From positions 122,085 through 186,084 of the forward strand of contig NZ_QTQP01000011.1 in assembly GCF_003854275.1 (NCBI RefSeq): 64,000 nt of DNA. The letters are read 5' to 3'. Both the position numbers and the translations under genes were made by a program. Source of the stretch: Burkholderia sp. Bp8963. GTDB lineage: Bacteria > Pseudomonadota > Gammaproteobacteria > Burkholderiales > Burkholderiaceae. The notes beneath the pieces were generated by a model. It had not been told where the DNA came from, did no database searches, and saw only the letters and a program-made list of their open reading frames with translations. This document shows positions 38,583 to 46,526 of this stretch, in pieces (position 1 is the first letter of the stretch; every line of letters starts with the position of its first letter).

Positions 38583-39770
38583 ATGTCTCAGGTCTCTTTG
38601 GGCCTCAAGGCGGCGGCCGCGCTCGTGCTCGTCGCGGGTTTTACAATCGGGCATGCCGCTGACAACGACGCTTACGTCGTCACACCACTCGTGTCCAATC
38701 TGGCAGGCGCTGCCCCGAAGGTCGACCGTGTGCTGCAGAACGCGTGGGGGGTTGCGTTCAGTCCGGCAGGAAGTCCATTCTGGGTCAACGACAATGCCAC
38801 CGGCTGCGCCACGCTGTATGACGGCACGGGGACAAAGGTGGCGCTGCAGGTTTCCATCCCGCTGCCAGGCAATGTCATACCGGCCAGCGCCTGTCATCCC
38901 GTCTCGGCGAACAATCCACCGAATCCCGCGCCCGCGGCGCCCACTGGAATGGTGTGGAATCCCTCATCGGCTTTTCTGGTGCCAGGCACCAAGATCCAGG
39001 CCGTATTCATCTTCGCGACTGAGGACGGCACAATTTCCGCCTGGGCCGGTGGGTTGACTCCGGCGGACCACGCCGTGCTCGCGGCCGATAACTCGTCCAC
39101 CCCATCCGCGGCCAGCGGGGCCGTCTACAAGGGGCTCGTCTTTGGCGTGAACGCGAACGGAGGATTCCTGTTTGCGACGAACTTCCGCTCGGGGCGGATC
39201 GATGTATTCGGGCCGAACGGTGCGAACGGCTTGTTCACGCCCGCGAAGACGGACGGTGGCTTCATTGACCCGAACATCCCGGCCGGCTACGCGCCGTTTG
39301 GTATCGCGAACGTCGATGGCGATCTTTTCGTCACCTATGCGAAGCAGAACGCCGAGAAACACGACGACGTTGCAGGCAGAGGAAATGGATTCGTCGATGT
39401 ATTCGATACAGACGGCCACCTGCTGCGCCGCTTCGCCAGCCAAGGGACACTCAACTCGCCGTGGGGAATCACGCGTGCATCGTTTGCGTTCGGTCGCTTC
39501 AGCGGCAAGATCCTGATTGGCAACTTCGGCGATGGCCACATCAACGTCTACGACAACGACGGCAGGTTTGTCGATCAGCTGGAGAACGCAGCCGGCAATC
39601 CACTGGCTATCGACGGCCTGTGGACGCTGACACTGGGTGGCGGCCGCAACTCGAGTCCGGACGCGCTGTACTTCACGGCGGGGCCTAATCAGGAGGTCAA
39701 TGGACTATTCGGTACGATAGCGCCAGTCAACGCCTCCAAGGCAAGGGAGTCCGGCGAGAACAGGCAATGA
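38583..39770 (+). CDS. TIGR03118 family exported beta-propeller-like protein
   Basis: A 395-residue protein with a signal peptide (AAAALVLVAGFTIGHAAD). The mature part begins NDAYVVTPLVSNLAGAAP and has repeats typical of the TIGR03118 family: NAWGVAFSPAGSPFWVNDNA, FATEDGTISAWAGG, GLFTPAKTDGGF and LNSPWGITRA. These suggest a multi-bladed propeller; the family has no established activity that I can name. An AGGAGG ribosome site lies just before the ATG. It is convergent with the anti-sigma gene, separated by a perfect hairpin, and may belong to the ECF regulon through the motif at 38209. Confidence 0.85.
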   Translation: MSQVSLGLKAAAALVLVAGFTIGHAADNDAYVVTPLVSNLAGAAPKVDRVLQNAWGVAFSPAGSPFWVNDNATGCATLYDGTGTKVALQVSIPLPGNVIPASACHPVSANNPPNPAPAAPTGMVWNPSSAFLVPGTKIQAVFIFATEDGTISAWAGGLTPADHAVLAADNSSTPSAASGAVYKGLVFGVNANGGFLFATNFRSGRIDVFGPNGANGLFTPAKTDGGFIDPNIPAGYAPFGIANVDGDLFVTYAKQNAEKHDDVAGRGNGFVDVFDTDGHLLRRFASQGTLNSPWGITRASFAFGRFSGKILIGNFGDGHINVYDNDGRFVDQLENAAGNPLAIDGLWTLTLGGGRNSSPDALYFTAGPNQEVNGLFGTIAPVNASKARESGENRQ

Positions 39771-39802
39771 CCGGCAGTCGCGCATCGCTCTCGGCGCAGC
39801 TT

Positions 39803-39829
39803 CCTGGCGGTGACAAGGTCACCGCCAGG
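39803..39829. terminator. Perfect 12-bp hairpin between convergent genes
   Basis: CCTGGCGGTGAC and GTCACCGCCAGG form a perfect 12-bp stem with an AAG loop between the TIGR03118 stop and the anti-sigma stop. There is no T tract on either side, so a bidirectional hairpin terminator is likely but not classical. Confidence 0.6.
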
Positions 39830-39870
39830 GGGCGAGCGTGCAGCGCACTGGCAGACAGCCATTCATCGTT

Positions 39871-40677
39871 TTAGTCCCAGTCCCAGCGCTCGGGGTGTCC
39901 GCCGAGCTTGCCGCACACATCGATCGCTATCACCCGCATCTGGCTCTCCGCAATCTGCCCCGACAACGCATAGCCCATATGGTCGGTGGCCCAGTAGAAC
40001 GTGCGGAGATTGCCGTCGCGAAGGATGCCGTACGACGATTCACCTTTCGAAACGCCAGTCATGTAGAGCGTGAGCCGTGCACCGGCGTGGTTTTCGTACA
40101 TCAACTGCCCCGCTGGCCCGGCGTCGCCCGGTAACAGCCGCCCACCCACAAGCACGAATCCGTAGTTTTGCAACGAGGGGGCGGACAACGGCCGGTTCAT
40201 CCTGCGCCCAAGCCAACCCATCAACTGCGCCTCGTCTGCGGCGCCCACTTCGACTGGATGGCGTACTTCCGGCACGTAGACCGCGTAAGCAATACTGGCT
40301 CGCTGGGCGAACTCCGTTTGTCCCGGGAGCCAGTCGAACAGCAACGAGCTGCTGGCGAGCAACGCGAGACCGGCCCCAAGCGCCACCCAGCACGCGGCCA
40401 ATGCGGCGCGCTGCCACCATGGAACACGCGAGCGCAACACGATGCACGGCCCGCTCGTCCGCGCCGCGGGGTCCGCGAACAGCGCGCGCATCGCAGCGCG
40501 CTGCGCGCGATAGGATGCGACGATGTCCGCCGCCCGCGGGTCGACCGAAAGCCGCTCGATCACAGCCAAGCGCTCCGCTTCGGACAGCTCGCCGTCGACG
40601 AAGGCCGAGAACTCGCGCAGTTCCCGCTCGCTGTAGCCCGATGTCACTGTGGGGTCGAAATCATCGCTCATTGCCAT
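39871..40677 (-). CDS. Membrane anti-sigma factor
   Basis: A 268-residue protein. The N-terminal region (ELREFSAFVDGELSEAERLAV, about residues 20-60) is the typical anti-sigma helical domain. A single membrane helix (ALAACWVALGAGLALLASSS, about 90-110) follows, then a periplasmic domain with VYVPEVRHPVEVGAADEAQL. No Cys/His zinc motif is visible in the N-terminal domain, so it is probably not a ZAS redox type. The start overlaps the sigma-factor stop by 17 bp. It should hold the ECF sigma factor at the membrane until a periplasmic signal releases it. Confidence 0.9.
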   Translation of the reverse strand: MAMSDDFDPTVTSGYSERELREFSAFVDGELSEAERLAVIERLSVDPRAADIVASYRAQRAAMRALFADPAARTSGPCIVLRSRVPWWQRAALAACWVALGAGLALLASSSLLFDWLPGQTEFAQRASIAYAVYVPEVRHPVEVGAADEAQLMGWLGRRMNRPLSAPSLQNYGFVLVGGRLLPGDAGPAGQLMYENHAGARLTLYMTGVSKGESSYGILRDGNLRTFYWATDHMGYALSGQIAESQMRVIAIDVCGKLGGHPERWDWD

Positions 40678-41188
40678 CTCTCATGGCCTTGACGGACGCG
40701 AGCCGACGCGACGGGCCGTCCGCAAGAAGCATGCGCATGTCCTCCCGTGCCCGCGAAAGCCGCGACATCACCGTGCCAATCGGCACGTTCAGCACTGAAG
40801 ACGCTTCCTGGTAACTCATTTCCTCGACGCATATGAGGAACATCACTTCGCGCCGCTCGAAAGGAAGGCGGTATAGCGCGCGCTCGACGTCGCGCAGCGC
40901 AAGCGAGTCCACTTCGCCGCACGGCGCTTCGAGTGTCCGCATTGGCTCGCTGTCGTCATCGACAGCGAACTCGCGACGCCCGCGCAACTGGTCGATGTAA
41001 ATGTGGCGCAGGATCGTCAGGAGCCAGGCAAGCAAGTTGCTGTTCGGGCGAAACGCGCGCGCACGCGTAAGCGCACGCTCGGCCGTGTCCTGCACCAGGT
41101 CATCCGCCCAGGCAGGGTCGCCCGTCAGTGCGCGTGCATAGCGGCGCAACCGGGGAAGCGACCCTACGACGTCGGCTTCGAAGCTCAC
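40661..41188 (-). CDS. ECF RNA polymerase sigma factor
   Basis: A 175-residue sigma-70 family protein. Region 2 reads LPRLRRYARALTGDPAWADD, LVQDTAERAL and LLAWLLTILRHIYIDQLR. Region 4 reads LPFERREVMFLICVEEMSYQ and NVPIGTVMSRLSRARE. It is small and consists only of sigma2 and sigma4, as in ECF factors. It is encoded immediately before its membrane anti-sigma factor. An ECF-type promoter motif at 41388-41417 and a 40-codon open frame precede it, suggesting autoregulation. Confidence 0.94.
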   Translation of the reverse strand: MSFEADVVGSLPRLRRYARALTGDPAWADDLVQDTAERALTRARAFRPNSNLLAWLLTILRHIYIDQLRGRREFAVDDDSEPMRTLEAPCGEVDSLALRDVERALYRLPFERREVMFLICVEEMSYQEASSVLNVPIGTVMSRLSRAREDMRMLLADGPSRRLASVKAMRDGNER

Positions 41189-41215
41189 GCCAAGCCGGCA
41201 CGTACATCGCCGCCG

Positions 41216-41338
41216 TTAGTCATCGCCATCACCGCTCGAGCGGCCCAATGCGTTCATGTCGCCCGCCGACGACCAGTCGCCCGATAGTGCGAGCCCAAGC
41301 GTCACGAATCTCGCCGACTGGATCTGCGTCGACTTCAT
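41216..41338 (-). CDS. 40-residue open frame leading the ECF sigma operon
   Basis: A short frame starting with ATG at 41338 behind a GAGGGG ribosome site, ending 27 bp before the sigma-factor start. The product starts MKSTQIQSARFVTLGLALSG and ends acidic. It has no recognised domain. Its place between the promoter motif and the sigma gene makes a leader or small regulatory peptide possible; it may also be chance. Confidence 0.35.
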   Translation of the reverse strand: MKSTQIQSARFVTLGLALSGDWSSAGDMNALGRSSGDGDD

Positions 41339-41387
41339 GACTATCCCCTCTGCATGCGCGGACCTTTTCAAGACTAGTTCACGCAGG

Positions 41388-41417
41388 CTAAAACGATCAG
41401 CGCGATCACTTTATTCC
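41388..41417 (-). promoter_or_regulatory. ECF-type promoter motif of the sigma/anti-sigma operon
   Basis: On the minus strand GGAATAAAG, 13 bases, then CGTTTTAG, about 50 bp before the leader open frame and about 200 bp before the sigma gene. It matches the motif at 38209-38237 in sequence and spacing. Confidence 0.65.
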
Positions 41418-41498
41418 GGGAATGAGCAGGCGTCGGAATGACGGGCCCTGCGCCGGGTCAGTGGACGCGCAGGCCTTTGCCGGTTCCGGGCGGGGTGC

Positions 41499-42080
41499 TT
41501 AGCGCTTGCCGACCAGCAGGTTCACGGCGTCTTTGATGCCGGCCGCGATCTGCGCGCCGGTCTTCGGGTCGGCGGTCGAGCGCGCGATCGAGACGCCGCC
41601 GGAAAGTATCGACAGGATCGCCCATGCCGTCTTGCGACGCGCGGCGAGTGTCCCGTCCGGCAAACCCAGCGCGACCGCGTCGACAATCGCCAGCAACTCG
41701 GCCTCGTAGGCGGTTTTCGTGTCGTCGCCGGCGCGCGCGACTTCCGGCGTCAGGCTCTGCAATGCGCAGCTTTCGCCAAGCTCGCAGGTGCGCCTGACGC
41801 TCATGTAGAAGTCGACGAACGTTCCGAGCCAGGCGTCGCCTTCACTGTCGCGCAGATGTTCGATCGCTTCGCGCAACTGCACGAGACCGGCGACGGCGGC
41901 GGCCTTGAACGCGTCGGCCTTCGACGGGAAGTGTCCATAGAAGGCACCAGACGTGACGCCCGCCTCCTTGGCGAGCCCGTCCACGCCTATGCCGCCGAAA
42001 CCGAGGCGCCGAAATCCGCGTCCCGCGGCATCGAGTATCCTGCTCCGCGCCTCTTCCTTGTGCCCTGCCTTGTATCGCAC
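41499..42080 (-). CDS. TetR-family transcriptional repressor
   Basis: A 193-residue TetR protein. The N-terminal HTH runs ARSRILDAAGRGFRRLGFGG, then GLAKEAGVTSGAFYGHFPSK. The C-terminal domain is all-helical, of the TetR_C type often linked with quinone or electrophile sensing. The GTG at 42080, with a GAGAGGA site, is the preferred start; a TTG at 42095 is the alternative. It is divergent from a tautomerase gene, with two near-identical palindromes between them, so it probably represses both itself and the tautomerase. Confidence 0.92.
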   Translation of the reverse strand: MRYKAGHKEEARSRILDAAGRGFRRLGFGGIGVDGLAKEAGVTSGAFYGHFPSKADAFKAAAVAGLVQLREAIEHLRDSEGDAWLGTFVDFYMSVRRTCELGESCALQSLTPEVARAGDDTKTAYEAELLAIVDAVALGLPDGTLAARRKTAWAILSILSGGVSIARSTADPKTGAQIAAGIKDAVNLLVGKR

Positions 42081-42121
42081 CCGATCCTCTCCCAAAACAG
42101 CCGCTCGTCGACCTTGACAAA

Positions 42122-42135
42122 ATAACGATCGTTAT
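42122..42135. promoter_or_regulatory. TetR operator 1 (14-bp palindrome)
   Basis: ATAACGATCGTTAT is a perfect 14-bp inverted repeat between tetR and the tautomerase gene, of the form ATAACG-NN-CGTTAT. Confidence 0.8.
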
Positions 42136-42160
42136 CCTACGATGCGATCACGGTCGTTAC

Positions 42161-42174
42161 ATAACGGCCGTTAT
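42161..42174. promoter_or_regulatory. TetR operator 2 (14-bp palindrome)
   Basis: ATAACGGCCGTTAT is a perfect palindrome differing from operator 1 only in the two central bases on each side of the dyad. Centre-to-centre distance is 39 bp. A partial half-site (CGGTCGTTAC) lies just upstream. Confidence 0.8.
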
Positions 42175-42242
42175 ATCACGTCCGTCTTGCCCCGTGCAAT
42201 GTGCACACTGCTTGTCGCATGCCCACACGAAAGGAGAAGATC

Positions 42243-42662
42243 GTGCCTCTGACGCTCACGCTTACCGAAGGTGTCTTGCCTGCCGGCCAGGAAAAAGTCG
42301 CATACCGACGATTGTCGGAGGCCATGCTGAAGTGGCATGGATTGACCGGCAACGCACTGATGACGTCCAACGTCGTCGGCTCGATTCATGTGCTGAACAG
42401 GGAGCACACGTTCACCGGCATGGACGAGACGCCGGTGGTTTTCGTCGAATGGAAGGTGCCGTCGTTCGCGTTTACGGAACGCCGTGTCCAGGAGGGCTAT
42501 TTCGCGGAAGCGACGCACATCATTCACGAGATGTCGGGCGGCCGGCAGCCGAAGGACAGGATCTTCATCAACGTGGTGCACGCCGTCGACGGCGCATGGA
42601 ATTTCAACGGCAAGGCGATGACCAATGCCGAGATCGGCGCGGAGCTCGCGAAGGCCGGGTGA
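42243..42662 (+). CDS. Tautomerase-superfamily protein (4-OT-like, N-terminal proline)
   Basis: A 139-residue protein. The GTG at 42243 is chosen because it has an AAAGGAGAAG ribosome site and places proline immediately after the initiator Met (PLTLTLTEGVLPAGQEKVAY). The exposed N-terminal proline is the catalytic base in tautomerases. An ATG at 42201 would bury it. The length is that of long tautomerases or MIF-like proteins rather than 62-residue 4-OT. The substrate is unknown. It is divergent from tetR with shared operators, suggesting induction by an aromatic or electrophilic compound (inference). Confidence 0.78.
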   Translation: MPLTLTLTEGVLPAGQEKVAYRRLSEAMLKWHGLTGNALMTSNVVGSIHVLNREHTFTGMDETPVVFVEWKVPSFAFTERRVQEGYFAEATHIIHEMSGGRQPKDRIFINVVHAVDGAWNFNGKAMTNAEIGAELAKAG

Positions 42663-42687
42663 CAGGTTTTCAGGAAAGCTGATCAGT

Positions 42688-42721
42688 ACCCCCGGCGGTC
42701 ATCGTGGATGAGGCCGGGGGT
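42688..42721 (+). terminator. Hairpin downstream of tautomerase gene
   Basis: ACCCCCGGC and GCCGGGGGT form a perfect 9-bp stem with a 16-base loop, 25 bp after the tautomerase stop and before the convergent leuB. A weak T-containing tail (TGTTGCTG) follows. Confidence 0.55.
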
Positions 42722-42810
42722 GTTGCTGCGGCAGTTTCACATCGCGATGCTCGTGGACAACGTTCACGACGGTGAGCCCCGCGCGCGCAGCTGACGCCGG
42801 TCGGTCGCCC

Positions 42811-43890
42811 CTATCTTTTGAGTGCCGCGACGACCGCGTCACCCATTTCACGGGTGCCAACCTTGCGCGTGCCTTCATTCCAGATATCGGCTGTACGCAA
42901 GCCTTGCGCAAGAACATGCCGGACGGCCATTTCAATCCTCTCGGCGTCACCAGGCAAATTCAGCGAGTAGCGCAACATCATCGCAGCAGAGAGGATAGTT
43001 GCGAGCGGATTGGCGGTATCCTTGCCCGCGATGTCGGGGGCGGAACCATGAGACGGCTCGTACAGGCCCTTTCCATTTTCGTCGAGCGAAGCGGATGGCA
43101 GCATGCCGATCGACCCTGTCAGCATCGCGGCTTCGTCCGACAGGATGTCTCCAAACAGATTGCCCGTCACGATCACATCGAACGACTTGGGAGCCCGCAC
43201 GAGCTGCATCGCTGCATTATCGATATACATGTGCGAAAGCTCGACATCCGGATAATCCTTCGCGACCTTGATCATCGTGTCACGCCAGAATTGCGAGGTT
43301 TCAAGCACATTGGCCTTGTCGACACTGCACAGACGTTTGCCGCGCTGTTGCGCAGCGCGAAACGCGACATGAGCGACGCGGATGATTTCGGGCGAGCTAT
43401 AGCGCATCGTGTCGAACCCTTCGTCCGAGCCTTTGAATGGCCCGTCGGGTGCGCGACGCGTGCCACGTGGCTCGCCGAAATACACGTCGCCGGTCAAGTC
43501 GCGGATGATCAGAATGTCAAGGCCGGAAACCACTTCCGGCTTGAGTGTCGAGGCGCTCGCCAACTCCGGATACAGAACCGCGGGACGCAAATTCGCGAAC
43601 AACGCCAGATGCTTGCGCAAGCCAAGGATTGCCTGCTCGGGACGAAGTGCACGTTCGAGCTTGTCGTATTGCCAGTCTCCTACCGCACCCAGGAGAATCG
43701 CATCGGCGGATTTCGCCAGGGCAAGCGTGTGTTCGGGTAACGGATGCCCGCTCGCCGCATAGGCGGCGCCACCGACGGGTGCTTCCACCAGTTCAAAGGG
43801 CCGGCCGAGCGCGTCGAGTACCTTGACAGCTTGCGCGACGATTTCCGGGCCGATGCCGTCACCGGGCAAAACAGCAATTCTGAGGCTCAT
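42811..43890 (-). CDS. leuB: 3-isopropylmalate dehydrogenase
   Basis: A 359-residue NAD-dependent beta-decarboxylating dehydrogenase of leucine synthesis. Signatures: [20 protein letters not shown] at the N-terminus, [14 protein letters not shown] with the substrate Arg, [20 protein letters not shown] with metal-binding Asp residues, and [19 protein letters not shown]. The longer open frame to 44055 is not conserved. It stands alone, without leuC or leuD, so it may be a second copy or a related 3-alkylmalate dehydrogenase. Base use is less GC-biased than the surrounding genes, hinting at transfer. Confidence 0.9.
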   Translation of the reverse strand: MSLRIAVLPGDGIGPEIVAQAVKVLDALGRPFELVEAPVGGAAYAASGHPLPEHTLALAKSADAILLGAVGDWQYDKLERALRPEQAILGLRKHLALFANLRPAVLYPELASASTLKPEVVSGLDILIIRDLTGDVYFGEPRGTRRAPDGPFKGSDEGFDTMRYSSPEIIRVAHVAFRAAQQRGKRLCSVDKANVLETSQFWRDTMIKVAKDYPDVELSHMYIDNAAMQLVRAPKSFDVIVTGNLFGDILSDEAAMLTGSIGMLPSASLDENGKGLYEPSHGSAPDIAGKDTANPLATILSAAMMLRYSLNLPGDAERIEMAVRHVLAQGLRTADIWNEGTRKVGTREMGDAVVAALKR

Positions 43891-43992
43891 GAAGGTGGCA
43901 GTCCTGTTGATATATACACAGGACCAGAATAAGCGAAGGGACTGCGCGGAAAAAGATGAGCATGTATCCCGGTATCGGTAATTCCATGCAGC

Positions 43993-44070
43993 ATGAATCA
44001 AGCCCGCGTCGCTCGTGAATTCGGCATCGGCCGCGAAACACGCTACCCGTACCACCGCTCAGCGAGGTGA
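43993..44070 (+). pseudogene. Serine recombinase (resolvase) C-terminal HTH remnant
   Basis: Twenty-five codons reading [18 protein letters not shown], ending in a stop. The pattern xAxVAREFGIxRETxYxY is that of the helix-turn-helix at the end of Tn3/Hin-type resolvases. The catalytic domain is absent. It is a scar of a lost mobile element beside the less GC-rich leuB. Confidence 0.4.
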
Positions 44071-44170
44071 GGGGTGCCCGGCCGAGACTTGCTTGAGCAA
44101 CGGTACAACCTCTGCCGGAATTGCACGGGTCGTCGCGGCATTTCCTCACAAGTCTGCGTCACCCCCTTGA

Positions 44171-44272
44171 TCAGTTCGCCATCGACAGTTCACCCATCAT
44201 CGCCCACACGTGATAAATCGCGTCGCGGACGACCACCCAGACCTCATGCGACAGAAGCAAGTGCGTATCCAT
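44171..44272 (-). CDS. 33-residue open frame at the end of the LodA cluster
   Basis: A small frame with a GGGGGGA ribosome site, starting 67 bp after the heme-binding protein stop. The product is MDTHLLLSHEVWVVVRDAIY followed by HVWAMMGELSMAN, amphipathic to hydrophobic. It may be a small membrane-associated peptide. Support is limited to the ribosome site, position and composition. Confidence 0.35.
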   Translation of the reverse strand: MDTHLLLSHEVWVVVRDAIYHVWAMMGELSMAN

Positions 44273-44339
44273 GGTGAATCCCCCCGCCGGGCGCCGCATG
44301 CGTTCGGCTGCATGCGGCCCCGGCTGTCGCCGTCGATGC

Positions 44340-45284
44340 CTACAGCTTCTCGAGCGTGGCCACCGACACATGAGGCCAGCTCAGTCCGTTGAAGTCGAGG
44401 ATCACCTTCTGCGTGTATTGAAGCTGGAGCTTCGTCGAGCCGTCGGGCAACCGAACCGTCTCGATCCAGAAGATCGCCTCGACTTGCGCCGCGTCGGCAT
44501 TCGGCCCGCCCGCGGCACCCTGCAGGAACGCGATATTGGACGTGCCGCCGCCCGTGGCCGGCACATTGCCCGATTGAGTCGAGATCAGCAGCGTCGTCGT
44601 GGCAATCACCTGCTTGCCTGAGATCCCGCTGTTCAGCACGACGTTCGGATTGTCGATCCACGCCTGCGTGACGTGCGGAATTTCCTGCGGCGGCGTGCGG
44701 AACTCGCTCGGCGTGGCGAGGTTCATTTCCGGAAAATCGCCGGCCGGCAGCGGGTGGGACGGGTTGCCGACCGGAAACGGCGCGATGCTTTCGGGCGCAA
44801 ACGACGGCGGCCCGCTCAGCCGGAACGCGCCGCCCTGCATCACGATCGACGTGCCGTGCGGAATCGTCGCGAGGCGGGCGACCGTCGCGGCGTTCGGCGG
44901 ATTCTCGGTCGGCGGAACGTTGAGCCAGAGTCCGGGCTCGATATGGATGCCGGCAGGATGCCCGTCGACGATCACGTTGGCATCCGACACTTCCTGCGTA
45001 TAGGTCATCCCGTGCAGATTGATATCGCCCTGCAGCAGGCCGCGATTCGGAATCGCGCCGTCAATCGGCTTGAACTCGATCGTCTCGATCGTTTCGTTCA
45101 GTTCCAGGAACCGGTCCTGCTGGCCGGTCGGCTTGCCGCCGCGCTGGATCGGAAAAGGCCGCCAGATCTGGTTGAATCCCGTTCCCTTCCACATCCCGAT
45201 CAGATCCCGCAAAGGTCCGAACCGGTCGGCACCACGCGGGTCGGGAATCGTACCGGATACCGATGTCAATACGAACGCTGCCAT
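44340..45284 (-). CDS. Heme-binding beta-barrel (nitrobindin-like) protein
   Basis: A 314-residue protein. The opening GPLRDLIGMWKGTGFNQIWR recalls the FABP-like heme-binding beta-barrels (nitrobindin/THAP4 C-terminal type), and much of the chain is predicted beta strand. It has no signal peptide. The end (LQYTQKVILDFNGLSWPHVS) closes the barrel pattern. It is the last main gene of the LodA cluster, 114 bp after the flavoprotein. It may bind heme or a related hydrophobic ligand and protect against peroxide made by the oxidase (inference). Confidence 0.65.
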   Translation of the reverse strand: MAAFVLTSVSGTIPDPRGADRFGPLRDLIGMWKGTGFNQIWRPFPIQRGGKPTGQQDRFLELNETIETIEFKPIDGAIPNRGLLQGDINLHGMTYTQEVSDANVIVDGHPAGIHIEPGLWLNVPPTENPPNAATVARLATIPHGTSIVMQGGAFRLSGPPSFAPESIAPFPVGNPSHPLPAGDFPEMNLATPSEFRTPPQEIPHVTQAWIDNPNVVLNSGISGKQVIATTTLLISTQSGNVPATGGGTSNIAFLQGAAGGPNADAAQVEAIFWIETVRLPDGSTKLQLQYTQKVILDFNGLSWPHVSVATLEKL

Positions 45285-45398
45285 GTCAGGCTCCTCGATG
45301 TGTCATTTGATTCGTCAACCTAACCATTTAACGAACTTTCCCCCGTTCGCCCCACACCCCACCCAACGCTCACGACCGCCATGCACCAGCCGCGGTCG

Positions 45399-46526
45399 TT
45401 ACGCGCATCCTTCGGCCAGCTCGGCGGCCGCCACCTGATTGCCGTGCCCGCGCCGCGCCCAGAACGCGCGTTGCGACCACCGCGACTCGGTGCCGTAACG
45501 CTCCACGCGCTCCGCGAGATAGCGTCCGAACACGGCATTGGCGCGCGCGGCATACGCGATCGCGCCATCCGGCCGCCCTGCCAGCATGTCGACGACGGCC
45601 GGCGCGGCCGCGAGCCCGTCGCTGAGCGCACCGGCAATCCCCGACGACGTCAGCGGATCCAATCCCATCAGCGCATCCCCCACGGCGATCCATCCGCCGC
45701 CCGAACTCCGCTCGATGCAGCCGCTGTGCGCGGCGAACACGTGAATCGCGGCGGGCGCTGGCCCCGGCGGCACATGCTTCGCGAGCAGGCGCGTGTCCTG
45801 CCACGCGCGCCGGTAGACGTCGGGATCGCGAAAGCGGCGGGCCGTGGCAACGTCCCGATCGGTCATCAACGTGACCAGCGCTTGCCCGTCCGGCAAGCCG
45901 ACCGCGTACCACCAGCCGTCCTCGAACGACTCGACGAGCGAGAGCCCCGCAAGCTCGCGCGCATGCGATGCATGTGCGGCGAGCGCCACCATCCCGTCGA
46001 AGCTTCGCCGGCGCACGCCGAACCACGCCGCCAGCGGCGAGCGGCGTCCGCCCGCGTCGACGAGCACGCGCGCATGCACTTCGCCGATCCCGCGCGCCCG
46101 TATCGCCCACCCGTCGCTCGTCGGCATGATCGCTTCCACGCCGGCGCACGAACGTACGGCGATGCCGCGCGCGCGCGCGGCATCGCGCAGTTGCGCATCG
46201 AACGCCGCCCGATCGAGATGCCAGCCATGCCCGGTCCCGCGGAACAGGAAATGGTCGACACGGGGCTGATCGTCTCCCCACAACGACAGATTGCCGTGGT
46301 AGAACGCGTGTCCGGCGCGTTCCAGCCGGTCGTCGACGCCCAAGCGGCGCAGCAGGCCGGCCACGTCGGGCGTTGCCGATTCGCCGACCCGGAACGATTG
46401 CGTCGACGGGCGATCGAGCAACGCGACGCGGCACCCCGCCGCGTCGAGCGCGAGCGCCGTCGCGCAGCCGGCCGGGCCGGCTCCGACAATCAGCACGTCG
46501 TCGCGATCAGCTGTCATTCGACGCAT
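45399..46526 (-). CDS. LodB-like FAD-dependent oxidoreductase
   Basis: A 375-residue flavoprotein of the group that includes LodB, geranylgeranyl reductases and tryptophan halogenases. The Rossmann motif is VLIVGAGPAGCATALALDAA, followed by FRVGESATPDV, and GWIAVGDALMGLDPLTSSGI binds FAD. It lacks the halogenase Lys/WxWxIP motif as far as can be seen. In LodA systems the LodB partner is required to make the quinone cofactor of LodA. Its 5' end overlaps the LodA stop by about 20 bp, supporting a dedicated maturation role. Confidence 0.88.
   Translation of the reverse strand: MRRMTADRDDVLIVGAGPAGCATALALDAAGCRVALLDRPSTQSFRVGESATPDVAGLLRRLGVDDRLERAGHAFYHGNLSLWGDDQPRVDHFLFRGTGHGWHLDRAAFDAQLRDAARARGIAVRSCAGVEAIMPTSDGWAIRARGIGEVHARVLVDAGGRRSPLAAWFGVRRRSFDGMVALAAHASHARELAGLSLVESFEDGWWYAVGLPDGQALVTLMTDRDVATARRFRDPDVYRRAWQDTRLLAKHVPPGPAPAAIHVFAAHSGCIERSSGGGWIAVGDALMGLDPLTSSGIAGALSDGLAAAPAVVDMLAGRPDGAIAYAARANAVFGRYLAERVERYGTESRWSQRAFWARRGHGNQVAAAELAEGCA

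Larger units (their letters stand above)
43891..44339. other. Intergenic region upstream of leuB with recombinase and small-frame remnants
   Basis: This 449-bp stretch contains the leuB promoter side, a 25-codon piece resembling the C-terminal HTH of serine recombinases (43993-44070) and a 33-codon frame (44171-44272) after the heme-binding gene of the LodA cluster. Nothing else was recognised. Confidence 0.5.
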
